Made by a program: the position numbers and the translations under genes
Shown here: positions 16,687 to 25,225 of the stretch, one piece after another
How the letters are laid out: each line of letters opens with the position of its first letter
How positions within the stretch are numbered: the stretch's first letter is position 1
The notes under the pieces: model-generated
Told to the model about the DNA's origin: nothing
Databases searched by the model: none
The model's input: the letters and a program-made list of their open reading frames with translations, nothing else
Assembly (NCBI RefSeq): GCF_000722545.1
Contig: NZ_JNVM01000008.1
Span: 62,001-126,000 of the forward strand
DNA from: Paenibacillus tyrphae
GTDB taxonomy: Bacteria > Bacillota > Bacilli > Paenibacillales > NBRC-103111
Direction: 5' to 3'
Length of the DNA: 64,000 nt

Positions 16687-16893
16687 CTCAATCCCCTTTC
16701 TTCATGCAGAAGTTTGGTACGTGCGGAACATGTTCCATTTTAACAAAAATGTTGCCGCAAACCCACACGCCGAATAATTTGGATTAATTCGCTTTATAAA
16801 TTCTTCAGAATTCCTTTAGAAATTTCTGCGCTCGTTCTGAAGATTTATTCGATAGGATATGAAGAAAGCAGATGGAGAAGGGAGAGTATTGGC

Positions 16894-17460
16894 ATGAGCA
16901 CGCTTCAGGAAAAGCTGCTGTTCTTGTATAAGTTCTCGCGCGCACCTCAACAAATCGGCAGCGTGACGCCAAGCTCCGCGTTTTTGGCGAAAAAGATGGT
17001 CGAATCGGTGGCCTGGGAGAACGTGAACGCTGTCGCGGAGCTTGGCGCCGGTACGGGCGCGATTACGGAATATATTCAGAAGGCCAAAAAGGACAATACC
17101 CGCGCTCTTTTGTTTGAAAGAGATGCGGAGCTGCGCGATCGGTTGCGGGAGAGATTTGACGACTGCGCCTGTTACGACGATGCCCGATGTTTGCAATCCG
17201 TTCTGCGGACAGAAGGAATCGATTCGCTCGACTGCGTGATCAGCGGACTTCCGTATTTCAATTTCCCGCAAAGCTTGTGCGATCGGCTCCTTAGCGAAAT
17301 TACGGCCTCCCTCAGACCGGGCGGACAGTTTATCGCTTTTCAATATTCACAGCAAATGCGCAAGCAGTTCAGCAAACAATTTGCCATTGAAGGGATTCAT
17401 TTCGTTCCGTTCAATGTCCCTCCGGCGTTTGTGTATGTATGCCGTAAGGAGGAGAGCTGA
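16894..17460 (+). CDS. class I SAM methyltransferase, PmtA/KsgA-like
   Basis: 188 residues. Opens with FLYKFSRAPQQIGSVTPSSA (the 'P-x-x-x-G(S/A)-x-x-P-S-S' start of phospholipid N-methyltransferases, COG3963), then the SAM-binding VAELGAGTGAITEYI (motif I), LLFERDAELRDRL (acidic end of strand 2) and CVISGLPYFNFP (the 'S-G-L-P' active-site motif). Relatives methylate phosphatidylethanolamine or act on rRNA adenine; the overall form fits the small PmtA-like group. First gene of an operon with a tiny membrane protein and an S-adenosylhomocysteinase-like protein. RBS GGGAGAG upstream. Confidence 0.8.
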   Translation: MSTLQEKLLFLYKFSRAPQQIGSVTPSSAFLAKKMVESVAWENVNAVAELGAGTGAITEYIQKAKKDNTRALLFERDAELRDRLRERFDDCACYDDARCLQSVLRTEGIDSLDCVISGLPYFNFPQSLCDRLLSEITASLRPGGQFIAFQYSQQMRKQFSKQFAIEGIHFVPFNVPPAFVYVCRKEES

Positions 17461-17462
17461 CG

Positions 17463-17663
17463 ATGGATATCGTGTCGCTTCTCTCCTGGCTCTCACGGAT
17501 GGCGACGGGCGAAACGATTCCGTTTCAAGAACTTGGTTATCTCATTTATGGCTGTGTACTGGGCTGGCTCGAATTTCCCTATCGGATCATCGCACTATTG
17601 CTCGTTTGCGTATTTCTAATACTACCGTGGAAAGGAAGGGATAAACAACGATGCAAGCCATAG
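17463..17663 (+). CDS. small membrane protein, 66 residues
   Basis: It starts two bases after the methyltransferase stop and overlaps the next gene by 13 bases, with GGAGGAG as ribosome binding site inside the methyltransferase end. Two hydrophobic segments: LGYLIYGCVLGWLEFPY and RIIALLLVCVFLILPW, followed by a basic tail (KGRDKQRCKP). Unknown family. Tight packing between two related genes argues that it is real and functions with them, perhaps anchoring the methyltransferase to the membrane (inference). Confidence 0.6.
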   Translation: MDIVSLLSWLSRMATGETIPFQELGYLIYGCVLGWLEFPYRIIALLLVCVFLILPWKGRDKQRCKP

Positions 17664-18880
17664 TCCATGCTTGGATTGACGATAACGGCTTAACGCAGGC
17701 AGGAAGGGTGAAGATCGTCCGGGCTAGCTCGCAAATGCCCGTTCTTGGCCGAATCCGAGACCGGTTCGTGCTCGGGCAACCGCTCAAGGGACTGAAGATC
17801 GTTCTTGCTCTTCCTCTGGAAGCGGCGACGGCCTGTCTCGGGAAGACGCTCCAGGCCGGGGGCGCGGAACTGGTCATAACCAGCGGCGGCCCACACTCGA
17901 ACGATGGCGAGATAAGCGCCGCCTTGGCAGCCGACGGAATCACCGTGATCGCCCAATCCGATTCGGAGCCGGAGTCTGCCAAGGCACGGCTTATCTGCGC
18001 CATGGAGACGGGGCCTCACCTGATCGTTGACGACAGCGGGGAATTCGTCGGCATGATTCAGTCGGAGCGCCCGGACTTGCTTGCGGGCATTCGCGGCGGC
18101 GTGGTACGGACGAGAGCCGGTCTGCTGCACCTGACGAGACTGGAAAAGGAACAACGGCTTCCGTTTTCGATAATCGTTCCAGACGATGCCCTCGACATGG
18201 ATACGTTTGACCGCCGGTGCGGAACCGTACCGGCCGTATGGGATGACATGCTGCGGACGACGGACTTCACCGCAGCAGGCAAAACCGTCGTAGTCGCAGG
18301 CTACGGCCGGCGCGGCAAAGCGATCGCCATGCAGGCCAAGGCCCTCGGCGCCCACGTCGTGGCCGCAGAAATCGATCCGTTAAAGGCGGTCGAGGCTTTT
18401 ATGGATGGCTGCCAAGTCATGCGCTTGCAGGAAGCGGCCTTGATCGGAGACCTTCTGATCACCGCCACCGGAGCTCTGGATACGATTGGCGGGAAGCATT
18501 ACTTTTTGATGAAAGACGGCGTCTTGCTTTGCCAGACAGGGCTTGTCGGCGGCGAGATCAATACGAACGAGCTTGCGGATATCGCCGTATCGCACTGCAC
18601 CGTTCGGAAAAATCTAGAGCGGTATGAGCTTATCGACGGGCGGAGCATTTATATCTATGACGCAAAGCTGCCTGTGAACGGGATAACCGCGGACCACAAC
18701 TGCGCCGAGATGACCGATATGCGCTTGGCTCTGCTGGCTTTGTCGCTCCAATATATGAATGAGCATTACGACCGGCTGGGCAATGAGGTCTTGAAGGCGC
18801 CCTACGCGCTGGGCGAGGAAATTGCTGTCTTAAAGCTTCAATCGCTCGGAGCGAATATCGACGAGGCTGCGGACCGGTAG
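17651..18880 (+). CDS. S-adenosylhomocysteinase-like protein, degenerate active site
   Basis: 409 residues. The NAD-binding Rossmann part is intact: TVVVAGYGRRGKAIAMQAKA with G-x-G-x-x-G, then AAEIDPLKAVEAFMDG, as in SAHH. The N-terminal GAELVITSGG...SNDGEISAALAADGI matches the SAHH substrate domain only loosely. By eye, EETTTG is replaced by VRTRAG, the lysine of KSKFDN by DMDTFDR, and the CN-x-GHF-D segment by CQTGLVGGEI; the C-terminal GHPS...MS is DHNCAEMTDM. Several catalytic residues of true SAHH therefore look absent, so hydrolysis of SAH is doubtful. In-operon pairing with a methyltransferase suggests an SAM/SAH-linked role. Usual length is about 430. Confidence 0.75.
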   Translation: MQAIVHAWIDDNGLTQAGRVKIVRASSQMPVLGRIRDRFVLGQPLKGLKIVLALPLEAATACLGKTLQAGGAELVITSGGPHSNDGEISAALAADGITVIAQSDSEPESAKARLICAMETGPHLIVDDSGEFVGMIQSERPDLLAGIRGGVVRTRAGLLHLTRLEKEQRLPFSIIVPDDALDMDTFDRRCGTVPAVWDDMLRTTDFTAAGKTVVVAGYGRRGKAIAMQAKALGAHVVAAEIDPLKAVEAFMDGCQVMRLQEAALIGDLLITATGALDTIGGKHYFLMKDGVLLCQTGLVGGEINTNELADIAVSHCTVRKNLERYELIDGRSIYIYDAKLPVNGITADHNCAEMTDMRLALLALSLQYMNEHYDRLGNEVLKAPYALGEEIAVLKLQSLGANIDEAADR

Positions 18881-18885
18881 TTTGG

Positions 18886-19920
18886 CTACGGCCTTTTCAA
18901 TAGATCGAGCAAGTCGAGACCGATCCGGTCGACGGAATCGCTCAAGAGACCGGACCGGTAATTCGAGAGCACGACAATGCCGGACGACCGGTCTTGATGA
19001 AACCCCATAAAACTGGAAAATCCGTGCGTAGATCCGTTATGCCAAGCGAACTTGCCTCGTTCATCAATAATCCATCCCAATCCGACGCCAATCGTCTTGC
19101 TGTGACGCGCATAGGTTTGTTGGCTGATCAACAGGTCTTGACACAACTCTTCGTTGGGATGGCCGCCCAAATGGGCGGATAGAAATGTGAGCTGATCGTT
19201 GAGCGTGGAGCGAAGCGCTCCGGCTCCGGGATAATCGCGCAGCAGCGTCTCGGGCCGCTGCTCGTCTTTCCCCGCATAGCCCGGAACCATTCTCGCCTGC
19301 TGCTCCGGCGGCAGCGAGATGCCAGTGTCCGTTAAATGCAGCGGCTCACATAGACGTTCGGTGATAGCCGTCTCGTAATCCGTTCCCAGCCATGTCGTCA
19401 GAAGCCTGCCGAGTATCCCCGTTCCCTCGTTCGAATAGTGAAATTTGCGCCCTACTTTGCCCGGAGGAACGTTTCGCAGATAGGAAAAGGCTTCCTGCGG
19501 CGTAAAGTGGCAGTATGGATCGCGATGCTGCGTTTTATCGAAACGGTTGCACCATGCTTTGAAGACCGGAAAGCCCGGCAGCCCCGACGTATGCGCAGCC
19601 AGATGGGCAAGCGTCACCGGATGACGGCCGGGAAGGGAAGGCTCGAACTTCCCGAGCGAGTCGTCCGGGCGAAGCGACCCTTCGGCGATCAGCAGCGCGA
19701 GCAGCGAGGTTGTGAACACTTTCGTAATCGAGCCGATTTCGTACATAAGGTTGTCGTAGGATACCGCTCCGAACGGCCGCAAATCCCCGAAGCCGTATAC
19801 AAGCCGCTCCCCTCCTCGTAAAATGCCGACCGACAGCACCACATGCTTCCTTTTGCTGACATAAGGCTGAACGATACGCTTGACAGCATGTTCAACATTC
19901 GCCGTATGATTAACGCGCAT
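18886..19920 (-). CDS. serine beta-lactamase-family hydrolase
   Basis: 344 residues. S-x-x-K nucleophile motif in EIGSITKVFTTS, Y-x-N in FHYSNEGTGILG, and a late HNGSTHGFSS (the H/K-x-G equivalent). This is the class C beta-lactamase/penicillin-binding-protein-4*-like fold that covers esterases and D-aminopeptidases; no signal peptide is evident, so it is probably cytoplasmic. Ends 5 bp from the convergent SAHH-like gene. GGAGA precedes ATG 19920. Confidence 0.85.
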   Translation of the reverse strand: MRVNHTANVEHAVKRIVQPYVSKRKHVVLSVGILRGGERLVYGFGDLRPFGAVSYDNLMYEIGSITKVFTTSLLALLIAEGSLRPDDSLGKFEPSLPGRHPVTLAHLAAHTSGLPGFPVFKAWCNRFDKTQHRDPYCHFTPQEAFSYLRNVPPGKVGRKFHYSNEGTGILGRLLTTWLGTDYETAITERLCEPLHLTDTGISLPPEQQARMVPGYAGKDEQRPETLLRDYPGAGALRSTLNDQLTFLSAHLGGHPNEELCQDLLISQQTYARHSKTIGVGLGWIIDERGKFAWHNGSTHGFSSFMGFHQDRSSGIVVLSNYRSGLLSDSVDRIGLDLLDLLKRP

Positions 19921-20012
19921 TTGAGTTGATCTCCTCTCTTGGAGTCGATTTCGTTATCCAACAATTAATTTATATTAATATTTTAGCTAACTTAACAGTT
20001 TGTCAAAAAAAA

Positions 20013-20474
20013 TTACTTTCCTTTCGCCTGCTCCTCTTCAACAATCGCTTTCAGCTTCAAGACAATGTTTCTCAAAGTCAAAATATCGTCCATCCCCAGC
20101 TTCGAATAGTAGCGCTCAATAATGGAACGCTCGATCTTCTCGTTTCGGGCCATATACTCGGTACCCCGCCGAGCCAGCTCGACGATGATCTCTCTGCGGT
20201 TGCTTAGATTGATCGACCGCTTGATGTACCCCGCTTTCTCCAGCTTGCCGAGAAATTGGCTGACGGCGCTCGGCGTAATTCCCATTTTATCGGCTATCTC
20301 GCCCGTATTGAGCCGGCCGTGCTCATGAACCATACCGAGCACAACGAGCTGCTTATCTGTAATCGTCTCATCGACCAACGCGGTATATTCCAGCGTTAGC
20401 ATCACATTGGTGTCGTACTCGGCTTTGTTGATCTCTTTCACGTACCGGATCAGCTCTTCATTCATCTTAATCAC
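20013..20474 (-). CDS. MarR-family regulator
   Basis: 153 residues with the winged helix of MarR: LVVLGMVHEHGRLNTGEIAD, KMGITPSAVSQFLGKLEKAG and YIKRSINLSNRREIIVELARRG (wing with the conserved D/N-R-R). Dimerisation helices flank it. It probably represses the upstream/downstream hydrolase or the divergent methyltransferase. AACTATTAAGTTTACTTCAA just upstream of its start (20478-20497) is AT-rich and could hold its own operator. Monocistronic; 92 bp from the beta-lactamase-like gene on the same strand. Confidence 0.85.
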   Translation of the reverse strand: MIKMNEELIRYVKEINKAEYDTNVMLTLEYTALVDETITDKQLVVLGMVHEHGRLNTGEIADKMGITPSAVSQFLGKLEKAGYIKRSINLSNRREIIVELARRGTEYMARNEKIERSIIERYYSKLGMDDILTLRNIVLKLKAIVEEEQAKGK

Positions 20475-20687
20475 CTTAACTATTAAGTTTACTTCAATAT
20501 TAGTTTACTTGTTTTCCCATCCGCATGTCAAATTTACCGGAGCCAGCCGGTCCGTCCCGCATTAACTCCGGATCGAATGCCAAATTTCGCAAGAAGGTCC
20601 ATCTTTGAGGTTTCGCCGCATGCGATCGCGGAATATAGTGGTTTATGCGACTGCGCGGGCTGCGCACGATCCGAGGAGGAATGAACG

Positions 20688-21656
20688 TTGAGCGAAAAAA
20701 CTCCTTTTACGAAGGACGATATTACCTACGCCCTATTCGACATCGATCCTGCCGCTTATTACCAGGAAAGATACGCATACGGCGATGTGGTGGGTGTCGT
20801 AGCAAACGAGGGTCGGGTAACGCAGAATACGCTTATCTACCAAAAAGCGCATTATCTGCACGAAGCGCTTCGTCGCTGCTTGTCCGATCCCGGAAACCAC
20901 CCGGTCAAGGTGCTCGAAGTCGGATGCGGCTCTGGAACCTTTGGAGCGAGACTGAAGCATTTTTTCCCGGAAATTGAATTGTTCGGCGTCGATATGAGCT
21001 CAAGCTGCATTGAGATCGCCAAGCAGAACGGCTTCGACCATGCTGTGACGTACGATGTCGTGCAAGGGCTGCCGTATGCCGACAGCGAGTTCGATTTCAT
21101 CTATACGATGGACTTCTTCGGTCATGTGGAATTCCGGAGCAAGGATCCGATGATTGCGGAAATAAGCCGCATTACGAAGCCCGGCGGATACGGCTTTCAC
21201 GGAATTGAGTCGGGGTTTATCGACTATTTGAACTGCAATCCCAAAAATCCGGACGATACCGTGCGCAAATACGTGTATATGGAAGGACATATCGGCGTCG
21301 AAACGCTGGAAGACATCCTCGACCGGTTTTCCAAGCACTTCGAAATCGTTCAAGCGTTCCCTTTTCCGATCCGCCCTCTCCTCAACATCGGCAACATTCT
21401 CAACAGCCGGTTCTGGGGTGAGGAATTCTACACGGCGTTCGCCGGCATCGACAATCCGACGAGCCGCGTCGCAGCAGACCTTGTCACGGGTTGGCTCAAC
21501 AAATATTTAACCGACCAATTGCTGCAAATCTACGGCAACGAGCTCACACAATCCCGCGTTGCGGATACGGGCAATCCCGCTCTAAACCGGTTTATCGATA
21601 CGCTGCTGCAGGGCTGCGGCTTCTCGATGACCACCTTGCGGAAGGCTCAAGCTTAG
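20688..21656 (+). CDS. SAM-dependent methyltransferase
   Basis: 322 residues from TTG 20688 (GAGGAATG upstream). Motif I VKVLEVGCGSGTFGARL, an acidic strand-2 end FGVDMSSSCIEIAK, motif II YADSEFDFIYTMDFFGHV and motif III ITKPGGYGFHGIES define the Methyltransf_11/25 fold. About 40 N-terminal residues (YALFDIDPAAYYQERYAYGD) and about 100 C-terminal residues are extra and may bind the substrate. Its neighbour is a sulfotransferase/APS kinase pair, so a role in tailoring a small molecule or glycan is possible but unproven. Confidence 0.8.
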   Translation: MSEKTPFTKDDITYALFDIDPAAYYQERYAYGDVVGVVANEGRVTQNTLIYQKAHYLHEALRRCLSDPGNHPVKVLEVGCGSGTFGARLKHFFPEIELFGVDMSSSCIEIAKQNGFDHAVTYDVVQGLPYADSEFDFIYTMDFFGHVEFRSKDPMIAEISRITKPGGYGFHGIESGFIDYLNCNPKNPDDTVRKYVYMEGHIGVETLEDILDRFSKHFEIVQAFPFPIRPLLNIGNILNSRFWGEEFYTAFAGIDNPTSRVAADLVTGWLNKYLTDQLLQIYGNELTQSRVADTGNPALNRFIDTLLQGCGFSMTTLRKAQA

Positions 21657-21700
21657 CGTCGAACGCCTTTCTGCGCGAAGCAGGTTTACGGGCAAAGTTA

Positions 21701-21726
21701 GGAGCCTTTTCAATGAACAAGGCTCC
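21701..21726. terminator. hairpin between convergent genes
   Basis: GGAGCCTT (21701-21708) and AAGGCTCC (21719-21726) form an 8-bp stem between the methyltransferase and the convergent sulfotransferase. Probable bidirectional terminator. Confidence 0.6.
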
Positions 21727-21738
21727 CGATTGCACGAT

Positions 21739-22479
21739 TTAATCCATGTAGCGAAGCCGCTCCATCCCTTCCTGACAAATTGCCCGAATCTGCTCGATAT
21801 CGGCGGCTGGCCGCTCGGTACGGGTGCTGTTCAAGTTCACGTTCAGCACGTTGTCGATCTTGCCGCGCGAAACGTCGGCCAGCTCCTCCAGCAGACCGAG
21901 CGCGGTTTCATCCCGTTCGACAAGCTCCTCGTACCGCAACAAATGAAGGCCCCGCTCCGGATTGTGAAGCTCCGCATACTGCAGCGCCCGCTCGTTCCAG
22001 GTATGGCCGAACAAGCCAGCATCCCCCGACCAGTATGACGTTTCGCTTTTCCATACATCAACGGGATGACGGACCATGAGAACGATAACGGCATCCGGGT
22101 AGCATGTTTTCAGCAATTCGATTTCCGGTTTCCCGTAACGGACCTCCTTGAAGCCGATTCGGTCGTGATTGTCCCGGTTTTCCGCATACATGGATCTAAA
22201 GCATGCCTTGACACCTTGAACGATCCCTTCCTTGATCCGCTCCAAATCGGGCGACATATTGGCGATCCAGGTGTTCGGATTCTCGCCACTCATGAAGTAA
22301 GCTTCCTTTTCCTCCCTGCCTTGGATCGAGAAGTGTCCTGCCAACTCGCCGATTCTGACGAATTCGGTTACGATTCCGCCGTGCTCTCCCCAAATCAGCG
22401 TTTTCCGGCGGGCATTGAAGATGCGCTGGACTAAAGTTGAGCCCGTCCGGTTAGTGACGGCCGAGATGATGACATCCAT
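21739..22479 (-). CDS. PAPS-dependent sulfotransferase
   Basis: 246 residues. The 5'-phosphosulfate loop is seen in SAVTNRTGSTLVQRIF (near residue 6) and the 3'-phosphate-binding motif in VIVLMVRHPVDVWKSE (near 130). A middle segment, IGFKEVRYG, is also typical. It should move sulfate from PAPS to a hydroxyl or amine on a glycan, lipid or small molecule; the acceptor cannot be read from sequence. The divergent gene at 22659 encodes APS kinase, which makes PAPS, so the pair forms a dedicated sulfation unit. Confidence 0.8.
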   Translation of the reverse strand: MDVIISAVTNRTGSTLVQRIFNARRKTLIWGEHGGIVTEFVRIGELAGHFSIQGREEKEAYFMSGENPNTWIANMSPDLERIKEGIVQGVKACFRSMYAENRDNHDRIGFKEVRYGKPEIELLKTCYPDAVIVLMVRHPVDVWKSETSYWSGDAGLFGHTWNERALQYAELHNPERGLHLLRYEELVERDETALGLLEELADVSRGKIDNVLNVNLNSTRTERPAADIEQIRAICQEGMERLRYMD

Positions 22480-22658
22480 TCCAATTCCCCTTTTCGCTCA
22501 AAATGGCAGCCAAGTCCGGATGCGGTTCGTCGACCATAGGTGCCATCTTCAAGCATCTTTCTTATATGTCTATGCCCGTCAAATGTATCCTGTATAATCA
22601 TTTGCCGCATAGACATTGTCCTTATTTCATGAACATTTTCAACAAAGGAGAAATGCAT

Positions 22659-23195
22659 ATGTCCAGCGGAGCCACGGTTTGGTTAACCGGTCTGTCCGGC
22701 GCCGGAAAAACAACGATCTGCCGGCTTGTCGAAGAAAAGCTCGCAGCGGCAGGACTCCCCGTCGAACTGTTGGACGGCGACGTGGTAAGGCGGCAGCTTT
22801 GCGCCGATCTTGGCTTCTCGCGCGAAGACCGCTTCCGAAACATCGAGCGGGTGGCCTACGTGGCCAAGCTGCTCACCCGCAACCGGGTGATCGTGCTGGC
22901 TTCTTTTATATCCCCTTACCGGTCCATGAGAGACTATGTACGCCAGGAAATTGCCCCTTTTATCGAAGTATATGTAAAATGCTCGTTGGAGGAATGTATC
23001 CGCAGGGACGTCAAAGGACTTTACCGGAAAGCGATCAACGGGGAAATTGCTCATTTTACGGGGATTTCCGATCCGTATGAAGAGCCCGGACAGCCCGAGC
23101 TTGTCGTCGATACAGAGCAGGAAACCGAAGAAGCAAGCGCAGCCAAAGTCGTGGAGTATTTAATCGCAAGGGGTTATATCGACGCGCGTTTCTGA
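22659..23195 (+). CDS. cysC: adenylylsulfate (APS) kinase
   Basis: 178 residues from ATG 22659, eight bases after AAAGGAG; an ATG six bases earlier is too close to the RBS. P-loop TVWLTGLSGAGKTTICRLVE, then LLDGDVVRRQLCADLGFSRE, the IERVAYVAKLL helix, and FISPYRSMRDYVR give the complete CysC pattern. Reaction: APS + ATP to PAPS + ADP. Divergent from the sulfotransferase; no ATP sulfurylase gene is nearby, so APS must come from an enzyme encoded elsewhere. Confidence 0.93.
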   Translation: MSSGATVWLTGLSGAGKTTICRLVEEKLAAAGLPVELLDGDVVRRQLCADLGFSREDRFRNIERVAYVAKLLTRNRVIVLASFISPYRSMRDYVRQEIAPFIEVYVKCSLEECIRRDVKGLYRKAINGEIAHFTGISDPYEEPGQPELVVDTEQETEEASAAKVVEYLIARGYIDARF

Positions 23196-23248
23196 GTAAA
23201 CCGTTCCTTCGCTTCGATCTCACTCCCTATCCCCTCTCGATACCTATT

Positions 23249-23587
23249 TCATGACAAGGCAAGCAGCGATGAAAGGTAACGGAACAGCATCGTCGCCGCA
23301 ATCCCCGTCACAACCGTGCCCAACAAACTCCGCGTGAAATAAGCTACGGCAAAGGCAGGAACGGCGGACAGCAGGGCGACGGGCTGCGGCGAGAAAGCCC
23401 CTTTCGAAACGAGCAGCTCTTGCGCCAGCAAAGCGGACATCACGGCAATCGGGATATGCCCGAGCCAGCGAAGCCCCCAATCCGGCAAACGGATGCGGCT
23501 CAGCACAATAAGCGGCAAAATTCTCGGGAGCAGCGTCACGAGCGACGCTCCCAGAAGCATCCATAAAAAGCTCGGCCTTATTTCCAT
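23249..23587 (-). CDS. azlD: branched-chain amino acid exporter subunit AzlD
   Basis: 112 residues with four hydrophobic helices. LLGASLVTLLPRILPLIVL, LRWLGHIPIAVMSALLAQEL and FTRSLLGTVVTGIAATML are characteristic of AzlD (PF05437). Works with AzlC as a branched-chain amino acid efflux pair. Overlaps the end of azlC by 10 bases. Confidence 0.88.
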   Translation of the reverse strand: MEIRPSFLWMLLGASLVTLLPRILPLIVLSRIRLPDWGLRWLGHIPIAVMSALLAQELLVSKGAFSPQPVALLSAVPAFAVAYFTRSLLGTVVTGIAATMLFRYLSSLLALS

Positions 23588-24312
23588 TTTTCAATCCACA
23601 CTCCTATACTTGCAGCAATCAAGATCGCGATCAGCACGCCTGCGCTTTCGGATATAAAAACACTCCCGGCAATGGCCGTCACCACGGCGCTACATGCAAC
23701 GAGGAGATCTACGCCGGGCTTCGATCGCTCCATCAGTTGAAGCATGAACAGCCCGATGAACATGGCAGGCAGCGCATAGTCCAGCCCGAATTTTTCCGGG
23801 TCGGGAATCCATTGACCGAAAATGCCCCCGGCCACATTGGCGATGAGCCAGTTGAGATAGGCGGTCACATTTAAGCCGTGCATCCACTTCTCGCTGCCCT
23901 TGGACTTGCCCGTTAATCGGGAAGCGGCTACACCGAACGTCTCGTCGGTTAACAGGGAGCCGATCCCTGCATTTCTCCATACCGGCAGATGCCGAAAATA
24001 AGGCGCCAGCGCAGCGCTCATCAAGAGATGGCGCAAATTGACGAAAAATACGGTAAAAATGATAGCTGTGGCGGGGCTTCCAGCCGCCATCATGCCGGCA
24101 GCGATAAACTGCGCCGAACCGGCATAGAGCAGCAAGGACATCAGCGCAATTTCGGCAAGGGACATCCCTGCCGTCTTCTCGACGACGCCGGCTGCGAAGC
24201 CGATGCTCAAGTAGCCAAGCACCGTGGGCAGGCAGTCCTTCACGCCTTGAATAAAGCCTTCTTCGTTTCCAGTGTTCCCCGGGTAAGTCGCATGAATAGG
24301 CTTTTCGCTCAT
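23578..24312 (-). CDS. azlC: branched-chain amino acid exporter subunit AzlC
   Basis: 244 residues, about six to seven membrane helices. VLGYLSIGFAAGVVEKTAGM, LLLYAGSAQFIAAGMMAAGS, FFVNLRHLLMSAALAPYF and SLLTDETFGVA are the signature segments of AzlC (PF03591). Together with AzlD it exports branched-chain amino acids or analogues. Its start overlaps the TrmB-like regulator stop by four bases, so the three genes are one operon. Confidence 0.92.
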   Translation of the reverse strand: MSEKPIHATYPGNTGNEEGFIQGVKDCLPTVLGYLSIGFAAGVVEKTAGMSLAEIALMSLLLYAGSAQFIAAGMMAAGSPATAIIFTVFFVNLRHLLMSAALAPYFRHLPVWRNAGIGSLLTDETFGVAASRLTGKSKGSEKWMHGLNVTAYLNWLIANVAGGIFGQWIPDPEKFGLDYALPAMFIGLFMLQLMERSKPGVDLLVACSAVVTAIAGSVFISESAGVLIAILIAASIGVWIEKWK

Positions 24313-25133
24313 GGTTCCTCCCGTCCGTCGATCCGTTTTCCGGTCACGACATGAGTCAGGGCCGGGTTATTCCGCCACAGCGCATCCAGCTTCTCCGGAC
24401 CGAATTGGACCGTGATTTCTTCGAGCATAATGTCGTGCCGGACATATTCCGTCGCCACCAGCACGAGGGCCGGGTCGTACGTCTTGACCGCCCAAGCGGT
24501 CGATTCCCCCGAAAAGTTCGCGATCAGCACCTCTTGACCGTCCCGGGCGGCAATCGTCAAACAACCGCCGGTACGCTCCTTCACCACCTCCGGCGTCATG
24601 TAGTCATGGTGAAAGGTCGTCCCGATTTGCGTCTCCGGCGCTCCGAACAGAACGGAAAAAACAGAAACACCTTCCCGGAGATGACGCTCCACCGACGCCT
24701 TAACCTCGGGAACCTGCGGCTCCCAGACGGAAAGCCACAGCTCCTTCTCCGCTCTGCCGATCAGATCCGCGATTTCGTTCATGACCGATTCGTCGCTGCG
24801 AATATGCCAGATCACATCCATTTCCCGCTCTTGCTGAAGCATCGTCAACGATTTCTCCAAATACGCAAAGGATTGGTCGAATTGCTTCCTCAATCGGCCG
24901 ATCCATTCGTCCGCCGGCACCGGTGCGTATTTTACCGGCTCGGAAGGAACAAGATGAACTGCGCCTTTGTCCATCAGCTTCCCGAGCACCTCGTAAATCA
25001 TCGACCGGGGCACCCCCGAACGCTTGCTGATTTCGTAGCCGGTTACAGGGTGCGACTTCAGCAGGCCGACGTAAGCCTTGCACTCGTATGGCGAAAAGCC
25101 GAGCTTTTGCAGTTCCTTGAATACGTCTTCCAT
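24309..25133 (-). CDS. TrmB-family transcriptional regulator
   Basis: 274 residues. Winged-helix TrmB domain at residues about 5-75 (LQKLGFSPYECKAYVGLLKS, YEISKRSGVPRSMIYEVLGK, LMDKGAVHLV), a coiled segment, then a TrmB ligand-binding PLD-like domain (EKELWLSVWEPQVPEVKASV). Canonical TrmB proteins sense sugars; those next to azlCD probably sense an amino acid or related metabolite (inference). It heads the operon and probably binds the palindrome at 25154-25173. Confidence 0.88.
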   Translation of the reverse strand: MEDVFKELQKLGFSPYECKAYVGLLKSHPVTGYEISKRSGVPRSMIYEVLGKLMDKGAVHLVPSEPVKYAPVPADEWIGRLRKQFDQSFAYLEKSLTMLQQEREMDVIWHIRSDESVMNEIADLIGRAEKELWLSVWEPQVPEVKASVERHLREGVSVFSVLFGAPETQIGTTFHHDYMTPEVVKERTGGCLTIAARDGQEVLIANFSGESTAWAVKTYDPALVLVATEYVRHDIMLEEITVQFGPEKLDALWRNNPALTHVVTGKRIDGREEP

Positions 25134-25153
25134 AACTTACCCTCCGAACGATA

Positions 25154-25173
25154 GTAGTTAGTATACTACCTAC
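25154..25173. promoter_or_regulatory. palindromic operator upstream of trmB-azlCD
   Basis: GTAGTTAGTATACTACCTAC is a palindrome with one mismatched position pair (18/20 bases symmetric), 21 bp upstream of the trmB start. Its position suggests autoregulation by the TrmB protein. Confidence 0.6.
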
Positions 25174-25225
25174 TTTAAACGAAAGGGATTCCAATTGTCA
25201 AAATGTATCTTGTTTGAGGCCGGTT

